From Flavobacterium amnicola (GTDB lineage: Bacteria > Bacteroidota > Bacteroidia > Flavobacteriales > Flavobacteriaceae), in contig NZ_SBKO01000001.1 of assembly GCF_004122165.1 (NCBI RefSeq), positions 868,001 to 932,000 on the forward strand: 64,000 nt of DNA, given 5' to 3'. Of this stretch, positions 55,601 through 62,555 are shown piece after piece. Position 1 is the stretch's first letter. Each line of letters begins with the position of its first letter. The notes under the pieces were generated by a model. It was not told the origin of the DNA, ran no database searches, and saw only the letters and a program-made list of their open reading frames with translations. Position numbers and translations under genes: made by a program.

Positions 55601-57214
55601 AGCCTTACGATCAAAAATTCCGAGAATAAAGGACTTGAAACTGAAAACATGAGTATGTGTGATATGTATATTAATGCGAACGGAACGGTTTCTTATGATT
55701 CTAACTTCAATCTAAATTCAGAATCTACTTGTGAAGGATCAAAAAAATGGGCCACTTATTATCGATTTACTTATGGTATCGATAAGATGAAGATTAAGCG
55801 TAACAGTGTTAAAACCGATGCTCAGTTTTTATTTACTGGAGATGTGGTTCTTGGAGAAAAAATCGGAACGACCGATAAAAAAGAAATGGGCTTTGTGTAT
55901 CACGGTTCTGATCCTAAACCTAATACTATAGATTATTCACAAGAGTATAATGCTACTCCAGCAAATATAAACAATGGTGGTGGAGTTAAACCACCTAATG
56001 GAATTTTCAAAGGACCTAGTACTGATAAAGAACACTATGTTTCTGCACTCGAAAATTCGCTGGAAATCTCAGATGATGGCAAAGCTATAAATGGAGGATA
56101 TGAAGATGGAGCGCAAAAATTTGGTGGCGGATTCAAAATCAAAACGAATGATCCTACGTGGGGGAATTATTTCGAATTGGGTGGTTATTATGAAGCGAAA
56201 GAACCCGATGCCAAAGAATTACAAGCAAAAATGGTGTTAGGGAAAACATTGGCGAGTAACGGAAAATACACCTATTGGTTCTTTGAATTCAAACAAAAAG
56301 GATTGGTTGCTATTCCAATTGTACCGGGAATATTAGAAGCGCATGGTTTCGGAGGAAAAGCCTATTATCATATCCAACCTACATACAATAATTTAGGACA
56401 AATTACCGATATGGTGCCGAATAAAGCGTACTCGTTAGGAATTGCTGCAGAAGCTGATGTGCGTACAGCCTACGATCAAGGAGCAACGCTTCATGGACAT
56501 GTGCAGGTAGTGACTCAGTTTAAAGGTTGGAGTATTGATGGAATCGATTATTTTGTCAAAGGAGATGCTATTGCTCCAAACAGTAATAGCGCTGGTTTAG
56601 TTCAAGCCCGTTTAAACGGTAAACTAAACTGGATGGATAAATATTTAGATGGTACCGGACAAATTTGGGGCGGAATCAAAGATATTGTATGTATTAACGA
56701 AGGTGCGGCAAATGAAGATGCGATTAGTTTCCATTTTGGAGCCGATGATTTTTATCTAAATGTTGGAAGTCAGGAAGCGCCAATTACGGCTGAGGTAATG
56801 TGTGGAAGCGGATTTTCAACTGGAGTATGGTTGAATTTTGATACCAAAAGAGTAGCACTTGGCTTCAATAATCATTACGATTCAGGTTGGAAAGGTTTGG
56901 ATTTAGGAGTTGCTTCGGCTTCAGGAAGATTGACTTCCGATTTGGGGGCTTCCTTAAGTGTAGCGTATGCACCATTCCAAGCTACAGGTTCTGCTTGGTT
57001 TAATGGAAGAGCGTACGGACAAGGATGTGTCGATTTTTGGGTGTATGAAGGTTGTATCAGTGGAAGTTGCGGTGTTTCGGCCAACTTGAATGTGTCTATG
57101 CCAAACCCAGTGGTGTTCGATGGTAGCGTAGTATGTGATGTACATCGTTGGATTCCAAATTTCACCCTACACGCACGTTGGGCCTCTAACGGTGGATTCA
57201 GTATTAGTCTATAA
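52688..57214 (+). CDS. Large secreted protein, TANFOR-like, with fibronectin-type modules
   Basis: A 1508-residue protein. Signal peptide residues 1-21 (ending FVWAQ). The N-terminal block VNVTVQVLPPYSTYLPDYVN, through the GIPEGNYTLCVQVLDYNSG segment, resembles the TANFOR domain named from Tannerella. Fibronectin-like or Ig-like modules with matching W-T-A strands follow (LITPRCDEPIMAGTIQNVIF, LLTPTQGEKINNSYGLEFSWTAS, LITPINGKQISGGENMTYEWTAS) up to about residue 540. The remaining thousand residues are beta-rich and unique to me, with Cys-rich segments near the end (GCVDFWVYEGCISGSCGV). No T9SS C-terminal domain is visible. The likely location is the cell surface. Confidence 0.78.
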   Translation: MRNIFKLLNFVLLLLTQFVWAQRSSNVNVTVQVLPPYSTYLPDYVNSSNKVMLTLLSYENANVKLKATITGDNGITVATSDNYRPATPLKLTAYQSKMLTGLDLRNYLEFNSVTVTGISKNELFRGSGIPEGNYTLCVQVLDYNSGQVLSSPEPLGCSNLIRIEQITPPQLITPRCDEPIMAGTIQNVIFSWLPSAGAPAGSQYKLKIVELIPATRNPNEAMNSATTPAFFETTTTAFSFVYGPAQPQLKKGKKYAWRVTLLPAGVRSGTPLNTQNKGNSEVCSFEYKEVQPVVVTTTPVANTIKLLTPTQGEKINNSYGLEFSWTASTQPVKKYQIQFTDRISQEVKITNWNTLSESWFAEPGGWFASKIVGLDTKLTLPPYFTAGNGKVAWRIVGLDAQDKIIDKSAISVYEIVDAPLTDRIKLITPINGKQISGGENMTYEWTASKKKTVKEYFIQWKYIKNKNEVSEKLFSDTDFNGAIGPFTDTKFSLKTQVDQSKNMMAWRIVAVDKGKTIDSSLPDYVEFVEDTSELVNLKALAINGYVIQITKVSDKNQDSFAGQGKILLWEGGPEAIVWFKDLKIRPITYYPKTKTYTWAVVSGSIDMPASKAFAFSTDKVKLYTDKNSEGEFHLQFKSISFKADLKGSEDTTTKLFKIDQDLGKSTAQVTTKWYSNFFIWQTGSSSSNQQYVFESSNEGTVSISYKDRLDGQIIMKNQKMTNLENKGIEVNFDTVNGIKMLVKGLMARTELTGTVSFPKAKPFQAAMTVLNIPFKQQPNLNFPHSFEAPLQWKLNGDGSVWANVQSTYVHLSDEGQLDKKFETYNNGLNFDKFGVEVKFPIKPEETKQSSLNLNFDNIYHDGKGYSNNKKGEAVVKSNVNIAGFVSKLKKCEFLIKSNKLITLNLAGELYVPFLNDWAGLNMYIDDEKIQESNVSFDYDKKYYLTKSQSGSFAYVKISLGRLEGNAIVVQPSLTIKNSENKGLETENMSMCDMYINANGTVSYDSNFNLNSESTCEGSKKWATYYRFTYGIDKMKIKRNSVKTDAQFLFTGDVVLGEKIGTTDKKEMGFVYHGSDPKPNTIDYSQEYNATPANINNGGGVKPPNGIFKGPSTDKEHYVSALENSLEISDDGKAINGGYEDGAQKFGGGFKIKTNDPTWGNYFELGGYYEAKEPDAKELQAKMVLGKTLASNGKYTYWFFEFKQKGLVAIPIVPGILEAHGFGGKAYYHIQPTYNNLGQITDMVPNKAYSLGIAAEADVRTAYDQGATLHGHVQVVTQFKGWSIDGIDYFVKGDAIAPNSNSAGLVQARLNGKLNWMDKYLDGTGQIWGGIKDIVCINEGAANEDAISFHFGADDFYLNVGSQEAPITAEVMCGSGFSTGVWLNFDTKRVALGFNNHYDSGWKGLDLGVASASGRLTSDLGASLSVAYAPFQATGSAWFNGRAYGQGCVDFWVYEGCISGSCGVSANLNVSMPNPVVFDGSVVCDVHRWIPNFTLHARWASNGGFSISL

Positions 57215-57234
57215 CCGATTTTAAAATTTAAGAA

Positions 57235-59160
57235 ATGAAAAAGATATATCTATACAGTGTTTTGTTCTTGATTTCAGGAATTATGAATGCTCAGGAATAC
57301 AAATTGTTTGGTGCTTCGGCAGGAAATAAAGTACAGTTAAAATGGATGTCAAAAAGCATCAAAGGAAATACTTCTTTTGATGTTTTCAGAAGTGAATCCA
57401 ACGGTTCGTGGCAAAAATTAAACACAACTTCAGTGGTGCCTTCTCCTGTAATTACGGAAGCAGAATTGAATTCGCCTAAAAATCAATTTCCAAAGGATAA
57501 ATCGTATGAGTTTTATATCAAAAACAAAAACTCGAAAGAAACAGTTGCGAATAAAAAAGCGTATGAAGCCTACCAATTGTCTTTAGCCGCAATTTTTGAC
57601 AGCCAAGTGGCAAAGCATTTAGGGATTTATTTTGAGGATAATTCGGTTGTAAATGGAAAGAAATACAATTATAAAGTGGTCGATGCACAAACGGGGAAAG
57701 AACTTTCCGTTTTAAATGGATTGGTAGCCGGTGAATTGCCTGCAGCGCCTGAAAATTTTAAAGGAATTCAAGAAAAGCAAAACGTAAAATTATCTTGGAA
57801 GAACAACGAAGATTTTATGGGTTGCAATATTTACCGTAACGGAGCAAAAATCAATGCAGAACCGATCATGGCGAATCTTGAAAAAGCAGGCTATCAAATT
57901 GGTTATGTCGATTCAAATCTAGCGGAAGGAAGTTATACCTACGTTTTAAAAGGGATTACGTTTATAAATACCGAAAGTCAAGCTTCTGCAGAAATTAAAA
58001 TGGAAATTAAAGACGCCACACCACCATCAGTAGTAAAAGGCGTTAAAGCAGAATGTAAAAATGATGAGGTAGTGTTGGCTTGGCAAGCGTCGAAAGACAA
58101 GGATCTTTCGGGTTATAATGTTTTGAAGAGTACTGATAAAGGAAAAACGTTTGCAAAAGTAAATGCGCAATTACTTTCGGAAGTGAAATACGTTGAGAAA
58201 TTAGAAGCTGCTGCTTCGGGAACGTTTCAATATAAAATCGAAGCATTGGATAAATCCAACAATTCAAGTAAATCAAATCCTGTAAGTGTATTTGCGCCAG
58301 ATCATCATGCGCCTGCGATACCTAGAGAAGTGGCTTCAAAAGTAGAAAAAGGAAAAATCACGTTATCTTGGAATTCTAACAATGAAAAAGATTTATCCGG
58401 TTACCGAATTTACCGTGGTTTAAAAGACGATGACGAAAATGAAATGCTTCTTTTAAACGTTACACCACAAGCGCAAACGACCTTTGTGGATACTTTCAAC
58501 GAAAAAGCAGGAACTAAATTTATTTACAAAGTAACGGCAGTCGATAAAGCCTTCAATGAAAGTCCTCAAGCTGCGGTTTGGGTACAATTGCCAGACGTGG
58601 TTCCGCCATCAGCGCCTTTTTTAAACGATGCCACTTACGAAAGAGAGCAAGTAAATTTAAAATGGGATGCGATTACCAACGATGCCATTCTGGGATATGA
58701 TGTGTACCGCGTTTTTGAAGACAAAGAAGAAAAAATAAACAGAACACCTGTGACTACTACTACTTTTAGCGATACTGAAAATACCAAAAGAGGGGTTCTT
58801 CAATACTATATTAAAGCGATTGATTCGGCTAAATTAGAGTCGAAACCTTCCAATAAAATCACGGTTGCTACTGCAGATTTTAGTAACAAAAAACTGAAAA
58901 TTACGGTTTTTCAAGAGGTAAGCGCCAAAAAAGTAATGATCAGTTATGAAGGTTTGAAATCGGATGAAATTCAAACGATGAAGCTTTTTAGAAAAAGTAA
59001 TGGTACTGGCTTTGTTCGAATTCCATTTGCTGTAAATCCAAGCGGAATTTTAGACGAAACTTCCGAGGAAAATAAAATTTACGACTATTATCTCGAAGTA
59101 TTAACTACAGATGATGTCAAACTAAAATCGGAAATCGGCTCTATAAACAATACGTTTTAA
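57235..59160 (+). CDS. Secreted protein with tandem fibronectin type III domains
   Basis: A 641-residue secreted protein. Signal peptide residues 1-20 (ending IMNAQ). Several fibronectin type III modules can be followed from the repeated strand pattern PxxPxxxKGxxxxxxVxLxWxxxxDxDLSGYNVxR: near residues 178, 263, 360 and 455 (KLSWKNNEDFMGCNIYRNG, VLAWQASKDKDLSGYNVLK, TLSWNSNNEKDLSGYRIYRG, NLKWDAITNDAILGYDVYRV). There is no enzymatic domain and no clear T9SS domain. It is the last gene of the operon and probably cooperates with the 1508-residue protein. Confidence 0.88.
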   Translation: MKKIYLYSVLFLISGIMNAQEYKLFGASAGNKVQLKWMSKSIKGNTSFDVFRSESNGSWQKLNTTSVVPSPVITEAELNSPKNQFPKDKSYEFYIKNKNSKETVANKKAYEAYQLSLAAIFDSQVAKHLGIYFEDNSVVNGKKYNYKVVDAQTGKELSVLNGLVAGELPAAPENFKGIQEKQNVKLSWKNNEDFMGCNIYRNGAKINAEPIMANLEKAGYQIGYVDSNLAEGSYTYVLKGITFINTESQASAEIKMEIKDATPPSVVKGVKAECKNDEVVLAWQASKDKDLSGYNVLKSTDKGKTFAKVNAQLLSEVKYVEKLEAAASGTFQYKIEALDKSNNSSKSNPVSVFAPDHHAPAIPREVASKVEKGKITLSWNSNNEKDLSGYRIYRGLKDDDENEMLLLNVTPQAQTTFVDTFNEKAGTKFIYKVTAVDKAFNESPQAAVWVQLPDVVPPSAPFLNDATYEREQVNLKWDAITNDAILGYDVYRVFEDKEEKINRTPVTTTTFSDTENTKRGVLQYYIKAIDSAKLESKPSNKITVATADFSNKKLKITVFQEVSAKKVMISYEGLKSDEIQTMKLFRKSNGTGFVRIPFAVNPSGILDETSEENKIYDYYLEVLTTDDVKLKSEIGSINNTF

Positions 59161-59231
59161 ACTATTTTTTTCAGCTATATAGCTATTGATAAAACTGATT
59201 TGTTAGGTAGTGGTCTTTTAAAATATTATGC

Positions 59232-59239
59232 TACTTTTG
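59232..59239 (+). promoter_or_regulatory. Candidate -7 element for trxA
   Basis: TACTTTTG is an exact TAnnTTTG match, 25 nt before the trxA ATG. TTG at -33 is not present. Confidence 0.55.
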
Positions 59240-59264
59240 TGGAACAAATTTTAAAGAAATAAAA

Positions 59265-59582
59265 ATGGCACAAGCAATAACTGATGCTACTTTTGAAGAA
59301 GTAGTATTAAAATCAGACAAACCAGTAGTAGTAGATTTTTGGGCAGCTTGGTGTGGTCCTTGCCGTATGGTAGGTCCAGTAATCGACGAAGTAGCTGTAG
59401 AATATGAAGGAAAAGCAATCGTAGGAAAAGTAGATGTTGATGCAAATCAAGAGTTTGCTGCTAAATATGGCGTGCGTAACATTCCAACTGTTTTGGTTTT
59501 TCAAAACGGAGAAGTAGTAGGTCGTCAAGTAGGTGTAGCGCCTAAAAAAACCTATACTGATGCAATTGATGCATTGTTATAG
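59265..59582 (+). CDS. trxA: Thioredoxin
   Basis: A 105-residue cytosolic disulfide reductase. The active site WCGPCR has Cys30 and Cys33 in FWAAWCGPCRMVGP. Other family marks are KVDVDANQEFAAKYGVRNIPT with the cis-proline near 75 and VFQNGEVVGRQVGVAPK. No signal peptide, so it acts in the cytosol. It lies between the surface operon and the second kinase pair, with a shared terminator. It has its own candidate promoter. Confidence 0.97.
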   Translation: MAQAITDATFEEVVLKSDKPVVVDFWAAWCGPCRMVGPVIDEVAVEYEGKAIVGKVDVDANQEFAAKYGVRNIPTVLVFQNGEVVGRQVGVAPKKTYTDAIDALL

Positions 59583-59600
59583 TCAATAATAAAAAACAAA

Positions 59601-59624
59601 AAAGCCTAACGTGAGTTAGGCTTT
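59601..59624. terminator. Bidirectional terminator between trxA and kinase copy 2
   Basis: A perfect 10-bp stem AAAGCCTAAC/GTTAGGCTTT with a GTGA loop has an A-run to the left and a T-run to the right, so it can end both convergent transcripts. Confidence 0.93.
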
Positions 59625-59626
59625 TT

Positions 59627-61699
59627 TTATAACTTTAAGGTAACTGTTGTGCCTTGATTACTGTTGGAATTGACTTCAATTTTGCAATTAATGGCTTTGG
59701 CTAAATCCCGAATTAAATGCAGTCCTAATCCAGTTTTAATGCCAACCACTTCTTTTTCGTCATATAAGGCTTTAAACTGTTCGTCGGAAGCCCCTTTTCC
59801 GTTATCGGTAATTGATAAATATGAAATGTTATTTTCTTGCCAAGTTTTCCAAACAATGCTTGGGTTTTCAATCCCGTCTAAGGCTTTGATGGCATTTCCC
59901 GTTAAATTTCTGATGATGGTTTTTAAGTAATTTTCGTCGGTATTGATTTGAATATTTTGTTTGTTTTCAAAAGTAATTTGAACGGTTTCTTCACTTGAAA
60001 AATGTATTTTGGTGTCTTCAAATAATGAGTTTACACTAATGTTTTTAGGCTGAGGTTTGAAATTTTCCATCTGACTCTTGCTCCATTGCAAAATATCTTC
60101 CATCGAATGGAGCAGGTTTTCGGCTCCTGCTATGGTTTTGTCTTGCATGCGTTTGGTGCTTTCTTCGTCTAACATTTCCGGACTTTCCTTTTGCAATTGT
60201 AAAAAGAATACCAAGTTAGCAACAGGGCCTCGTAAATCGTGATTTAAAATACTAAAAAATCGGGTTTTAGCCTTGTTGGCTTGGTCTAATTCGGTATTTA
60301 ACAGTTGTAATTTTTCGTTGTTTCTTTTGCGATTTCTACTTTGATAGAAAAATAAACTTCCAATTATGGCTAATAGTAGAATGCCACCTATGAAATAGTA
60401 TTTTTGTTTTTTTGCGACTTCAATTTGAAGGTTTTTATTCTGTATTTCTTGCTTTTTTACATTGTTTTGGTATTTGGCTTCCATTTCAGCAATATTCTTT
60501 TCGGAGGCTTCATTTTGTAGTGCACTTTTTATTTCAGAATACTCACTCATATTTTTGTATGCTAATTCCCATAAACCTTTTGCTGCATAGGTTTTAGAAA
60601 GTGCATTTTTTAACCAACCATAGGCATCTGGATCATCTTCTTTAACAATAGGTTCGGCTTTTTTTAAATAAAACAAAGCTTTGTCATATTGTTTTAAGGC
60701 AAGATAGGCTTCGCCACTCATGTAATCGATACTGCCTAACATATATGTACTGGCATATTTTGGAGCCAAGCTTCGGGCATGGTTAATATACTTTAAGGCG
60801 GAGTGAAATTGTTTTTTCTTGGTAATTAAATAATCGGCTATAGTTAAATCACTAGCTAAATAGGCATCCCAAGCTTTGTTGTCGGCGCCAGAGTTTACCA
60901 ATTTAGATAATTTATTATAGTACTTTTCAATCTCCCCTATGTTATCTTTGTTTACATAAATTGCAATAAAGTATTTGTACACAAAGGCCATACCTGTTTT
61001 GTAATCTTTTATATAGAGTTCAGATTCTTTAATGCTTTCTAATCCTTGATCGGTCTTTTCTAAATTCAAAAAGATGTCCGTTATATTTACTAGTTTTACA
61101 CCAATTCCAATAGAGTCTTTTTTTAAACTTTTACTATTTAATGCCTTTTTTCGAGTTTGAATACCATTGAGATAATATTTTAAACTTGTTTCATATTGGC
61201 CTATTGAGATATAATAATCGGCTAGATTTTCTTGTAAAAGATACTTTTGATTTACTTGTTTTGTGGTGTCAACAATTTTTTTATACTCTAAAATTAAGCG
61301 TTCTCTTTTGTTTATCAATCCAACATTTTTATAAACGAAAAGAAGTTCTTTATATAGTCGTGGAGTGTTTTTTTTGTTACTCGATTTGTTCAAGTATTTT
61401 TCAGATTTTTCTAAATAATAGACAGCACTATCTACTTCTGTTAAATAATCAAAAGCACTTCCTAGGTAGAAATTAAAAAGGGAAAGGTGTTCAAAATCAT
61501 CTTTTTTAAGTAAAGTGAATCCTTTTCTGGCCCTTTTTTTTAATAATTCTGTATTTCCATTTTCAAATAGTTCATCACAATGGGTTACCCAAACTTGTAG
61601 TTTTTCTTTAGAAGTTTTATATTTTGTTAGATTGGGTTCTTTTTGTCCGTAGGTAAAACAAGTTATAAATGTAAGTAGTAAAATAATTTGTTTTCTCAT
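59627..61699 (-). CDS. TPR-containing sensor histidine kinase (copy 2)
   Basis: A 690-residue kinase built like the one at 47995: signal peptide (ending FTYGQ), helical TPR-type sensor to about residue 410, transmembrane helix about 434-452 (YYFIGGILLLAIIGSLFFY), His487 in SILNHDLRGPVANL, then LRNLTGNAIKALDG, DNGKGASDEQFKALYDEK and GIKTGLGLHLIRDLAKA. The catalytic half is very similar to copy 1, while the sensor half shows little identity to the eye, so the two probably perceive different signals. It overlaps its regulator gene by 4 nt. Confidence 0.92.
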   Translation of the reverse strand: MRKQIILLLTFITCFTYGQKEPNLTKYKTSKEKLQVWVTHCDELFENGNTELLKKRARKGFTLLKKDDFEHLSLFNFYLGSAFDYLTEVDSAVYYLEKSEKYLNKSSNKKNTPRLYKELLFVYKNVGLINKRERLILEYKKIVDTTKQVNQKYLLQENLADYYISIGQYETSLKYYLNGIQTRKKALNSKSLKKDSIGIGVKLVNITDIFLNLEKTDQGLESIKESELYIKDYKTGMAFVYKYFIAIYVNKDNIGEIEKYYNKLSKLVNSGADNKAWDAYLASDLTIADYLITKKKQFHSALKYINHARSLAPKYASTYMLGSIDYMSGEAYLALKQYDKALFYLKKAEPIVKEDDPDAYGWLKNALSKTYAAKGLWELAYKNMSEYSEIKSALQNEASEKNIAEMEAKYQNNVKKQEIQNKNLQIEVAKKQKYYFIGGILLLAIIGSLFFYQSRNRKRNNEKLQLLNTELDQANKAKTRFFSILNHDLRGPVANLVFFLQLQKESPEMLDEESTKRMQDKTIAGAENLLHSMEDILQWSKSQMENFKPQPKNISVNSLFEDTKIHFSSEETVQITFENKQNIQINTDENYLKTIIRNLTGNAIKALDGIENPSIVWKTWQENNISYLSITDNGKGASDEQFKALYDEKEVVGIKTGLGLHLIRDLAKAINCKIEVNSNSNQGTTVTLKL

Positions 61700-62400
61700 A
61701 TCACAAAATTCAAGTTCCCTTTAAAACTTCTTCCAATGGGAATGGTAATGTTATTTCTCAGTTCAATTTCTTGACTTCCAATTTTTTGGATAAACTGCTT
61801 TTGTACGGCAAAACTTCTATGAATTCTTAAAAAAGAATTGAATTTGTCTTCTTGTAAGATTTCTCCAAGATTAGATAACACACAGTGTCTTTGAGTTTCG
61901 GTTACTAAAATGGTATAATTTTTTAGCGCTTCCAGATACAGGATTTCATGTAATTTAACCTTGATTTGATTGTGTCCAGTTTTTACATATACGGTATCGC
62001 CTCCCAAACTTGATTCAAACAAATCGACCTTTGTTCGGATTTCCATAAATTCCTCGAGGCGATTTATCATTTGTTCAAAACGCGGAAATTTGAATGGTTT
62101 TACAATAAAATCTAAGGTTTGCAATTCGAAAGTTTCAGCAGCACTTTCGGAATGTGAAGAGATAAAAACACAAACAGGAACTTCCAACGCTTTTCGTCGC
62201 AATTCTAACCCAGAAGCACCTGGCATTTCAATGTCTAAAAAAATGACTTCTATTTTATTCTTTTCTAAAAAGGAAAGAGCCTTTTCTGCAGAGTCAAATA
62301 CGCCCACTATATTTAAGCTGGAAAATCGTTTCGCATAAGAGAGCACAACAAGACGATCCATTTCATCGTCATCAACAATTATACAGTCAAATGGCTTCAT
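61696..62400 (-). CDS. LytTR-family response regulator (copy 2)
   Basis: A 234-residue regulator, the same length as copy 1. The receiver begins DCIIVDDDEMDR, with the phospho-acceptor Asp56 in IFLDIEMPGASG and the conserved IVKPFK. The LytTR domain has GGDTVYVKTGHNQIKVKLHEI, YLEALKNYTILVTETQRHCVLSN and FLRIHRSFAVQKQFIQKIGSQEIELRNNITIPIGRSF. The DNA-contact segment is nearly identical to copy 1, which explains the shared operator core found upstream of both. It diverges from the YGVxN repeat gene at 62556. Confidence 0.93.
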   Translation of the reverse strand: MKPFDCIIVDDDEMDRLVVLSYAKRFSSLNIVGVFDSAEKALSFLEKNKIEVIFLDIEMPGASGLELRRKALEVPVCVFISSHSESAAETFELQTLDFIVKPFKFPRFEQMINRLEEFMEIRTKVDLFESSLGGDTVYVKTGHNQIKVKLHEILYLEALKNYTILVTETQRHCVLSNLGEILQEDKFNSFLRIHRSFAVQKQFIQKIGSQEIELRNNITIPIGRSFKGNLNFVI

Positions 62401-62447
62401 TTAGTAGTATTTTCTTCAAATATAGCAATTTTTTACACGAAAAGAAA

Positions 62448-62474
62448 CGTTCGTGTATTTAAAACGTCGTTCGT
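62448..62474. promoter_or_regulatory. Candidate LytTR operator (copy 2)
   Basis: Direct repeats CGTTCGT at 62448 and 62468 have a 20-bp period. An inverted pair ACACGAA (62435-62441) and TTCGTGT (62450-62456) overlaps the first repeat. The same arrangement is seen at 50803-50831. Confidence 0.7.
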
Positions 62475-62507
62475 CCTTTTGCTGTTTTTTCCTACTTACT
62501 AATGGTT

Positions 62508-62515
62508 CAAATTTG
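62508..62515 (+). promoter_or_regulatory. Candidate -7 element of the YGVxN repeat gene
   Basis: CAAATTTG begins 34 nt after the end of the second operator half, the same distance as in the 50865 promoter. The start is expected near 62522, with a leader of about 34 nt. Confidence 0.6.
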
Positions 62516-62555
62516 TGATGCTTAAAAGGATTACAACTACTTAATATTTATCAAA

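Noticed and set aside
59173..59184. Palindrome AGCTATATAGCT after the fibronectin III gene as a terminator
   Set aside because: The T-run lies before it, not after it, on the plus strand, so it does not form a terminator for that operon.
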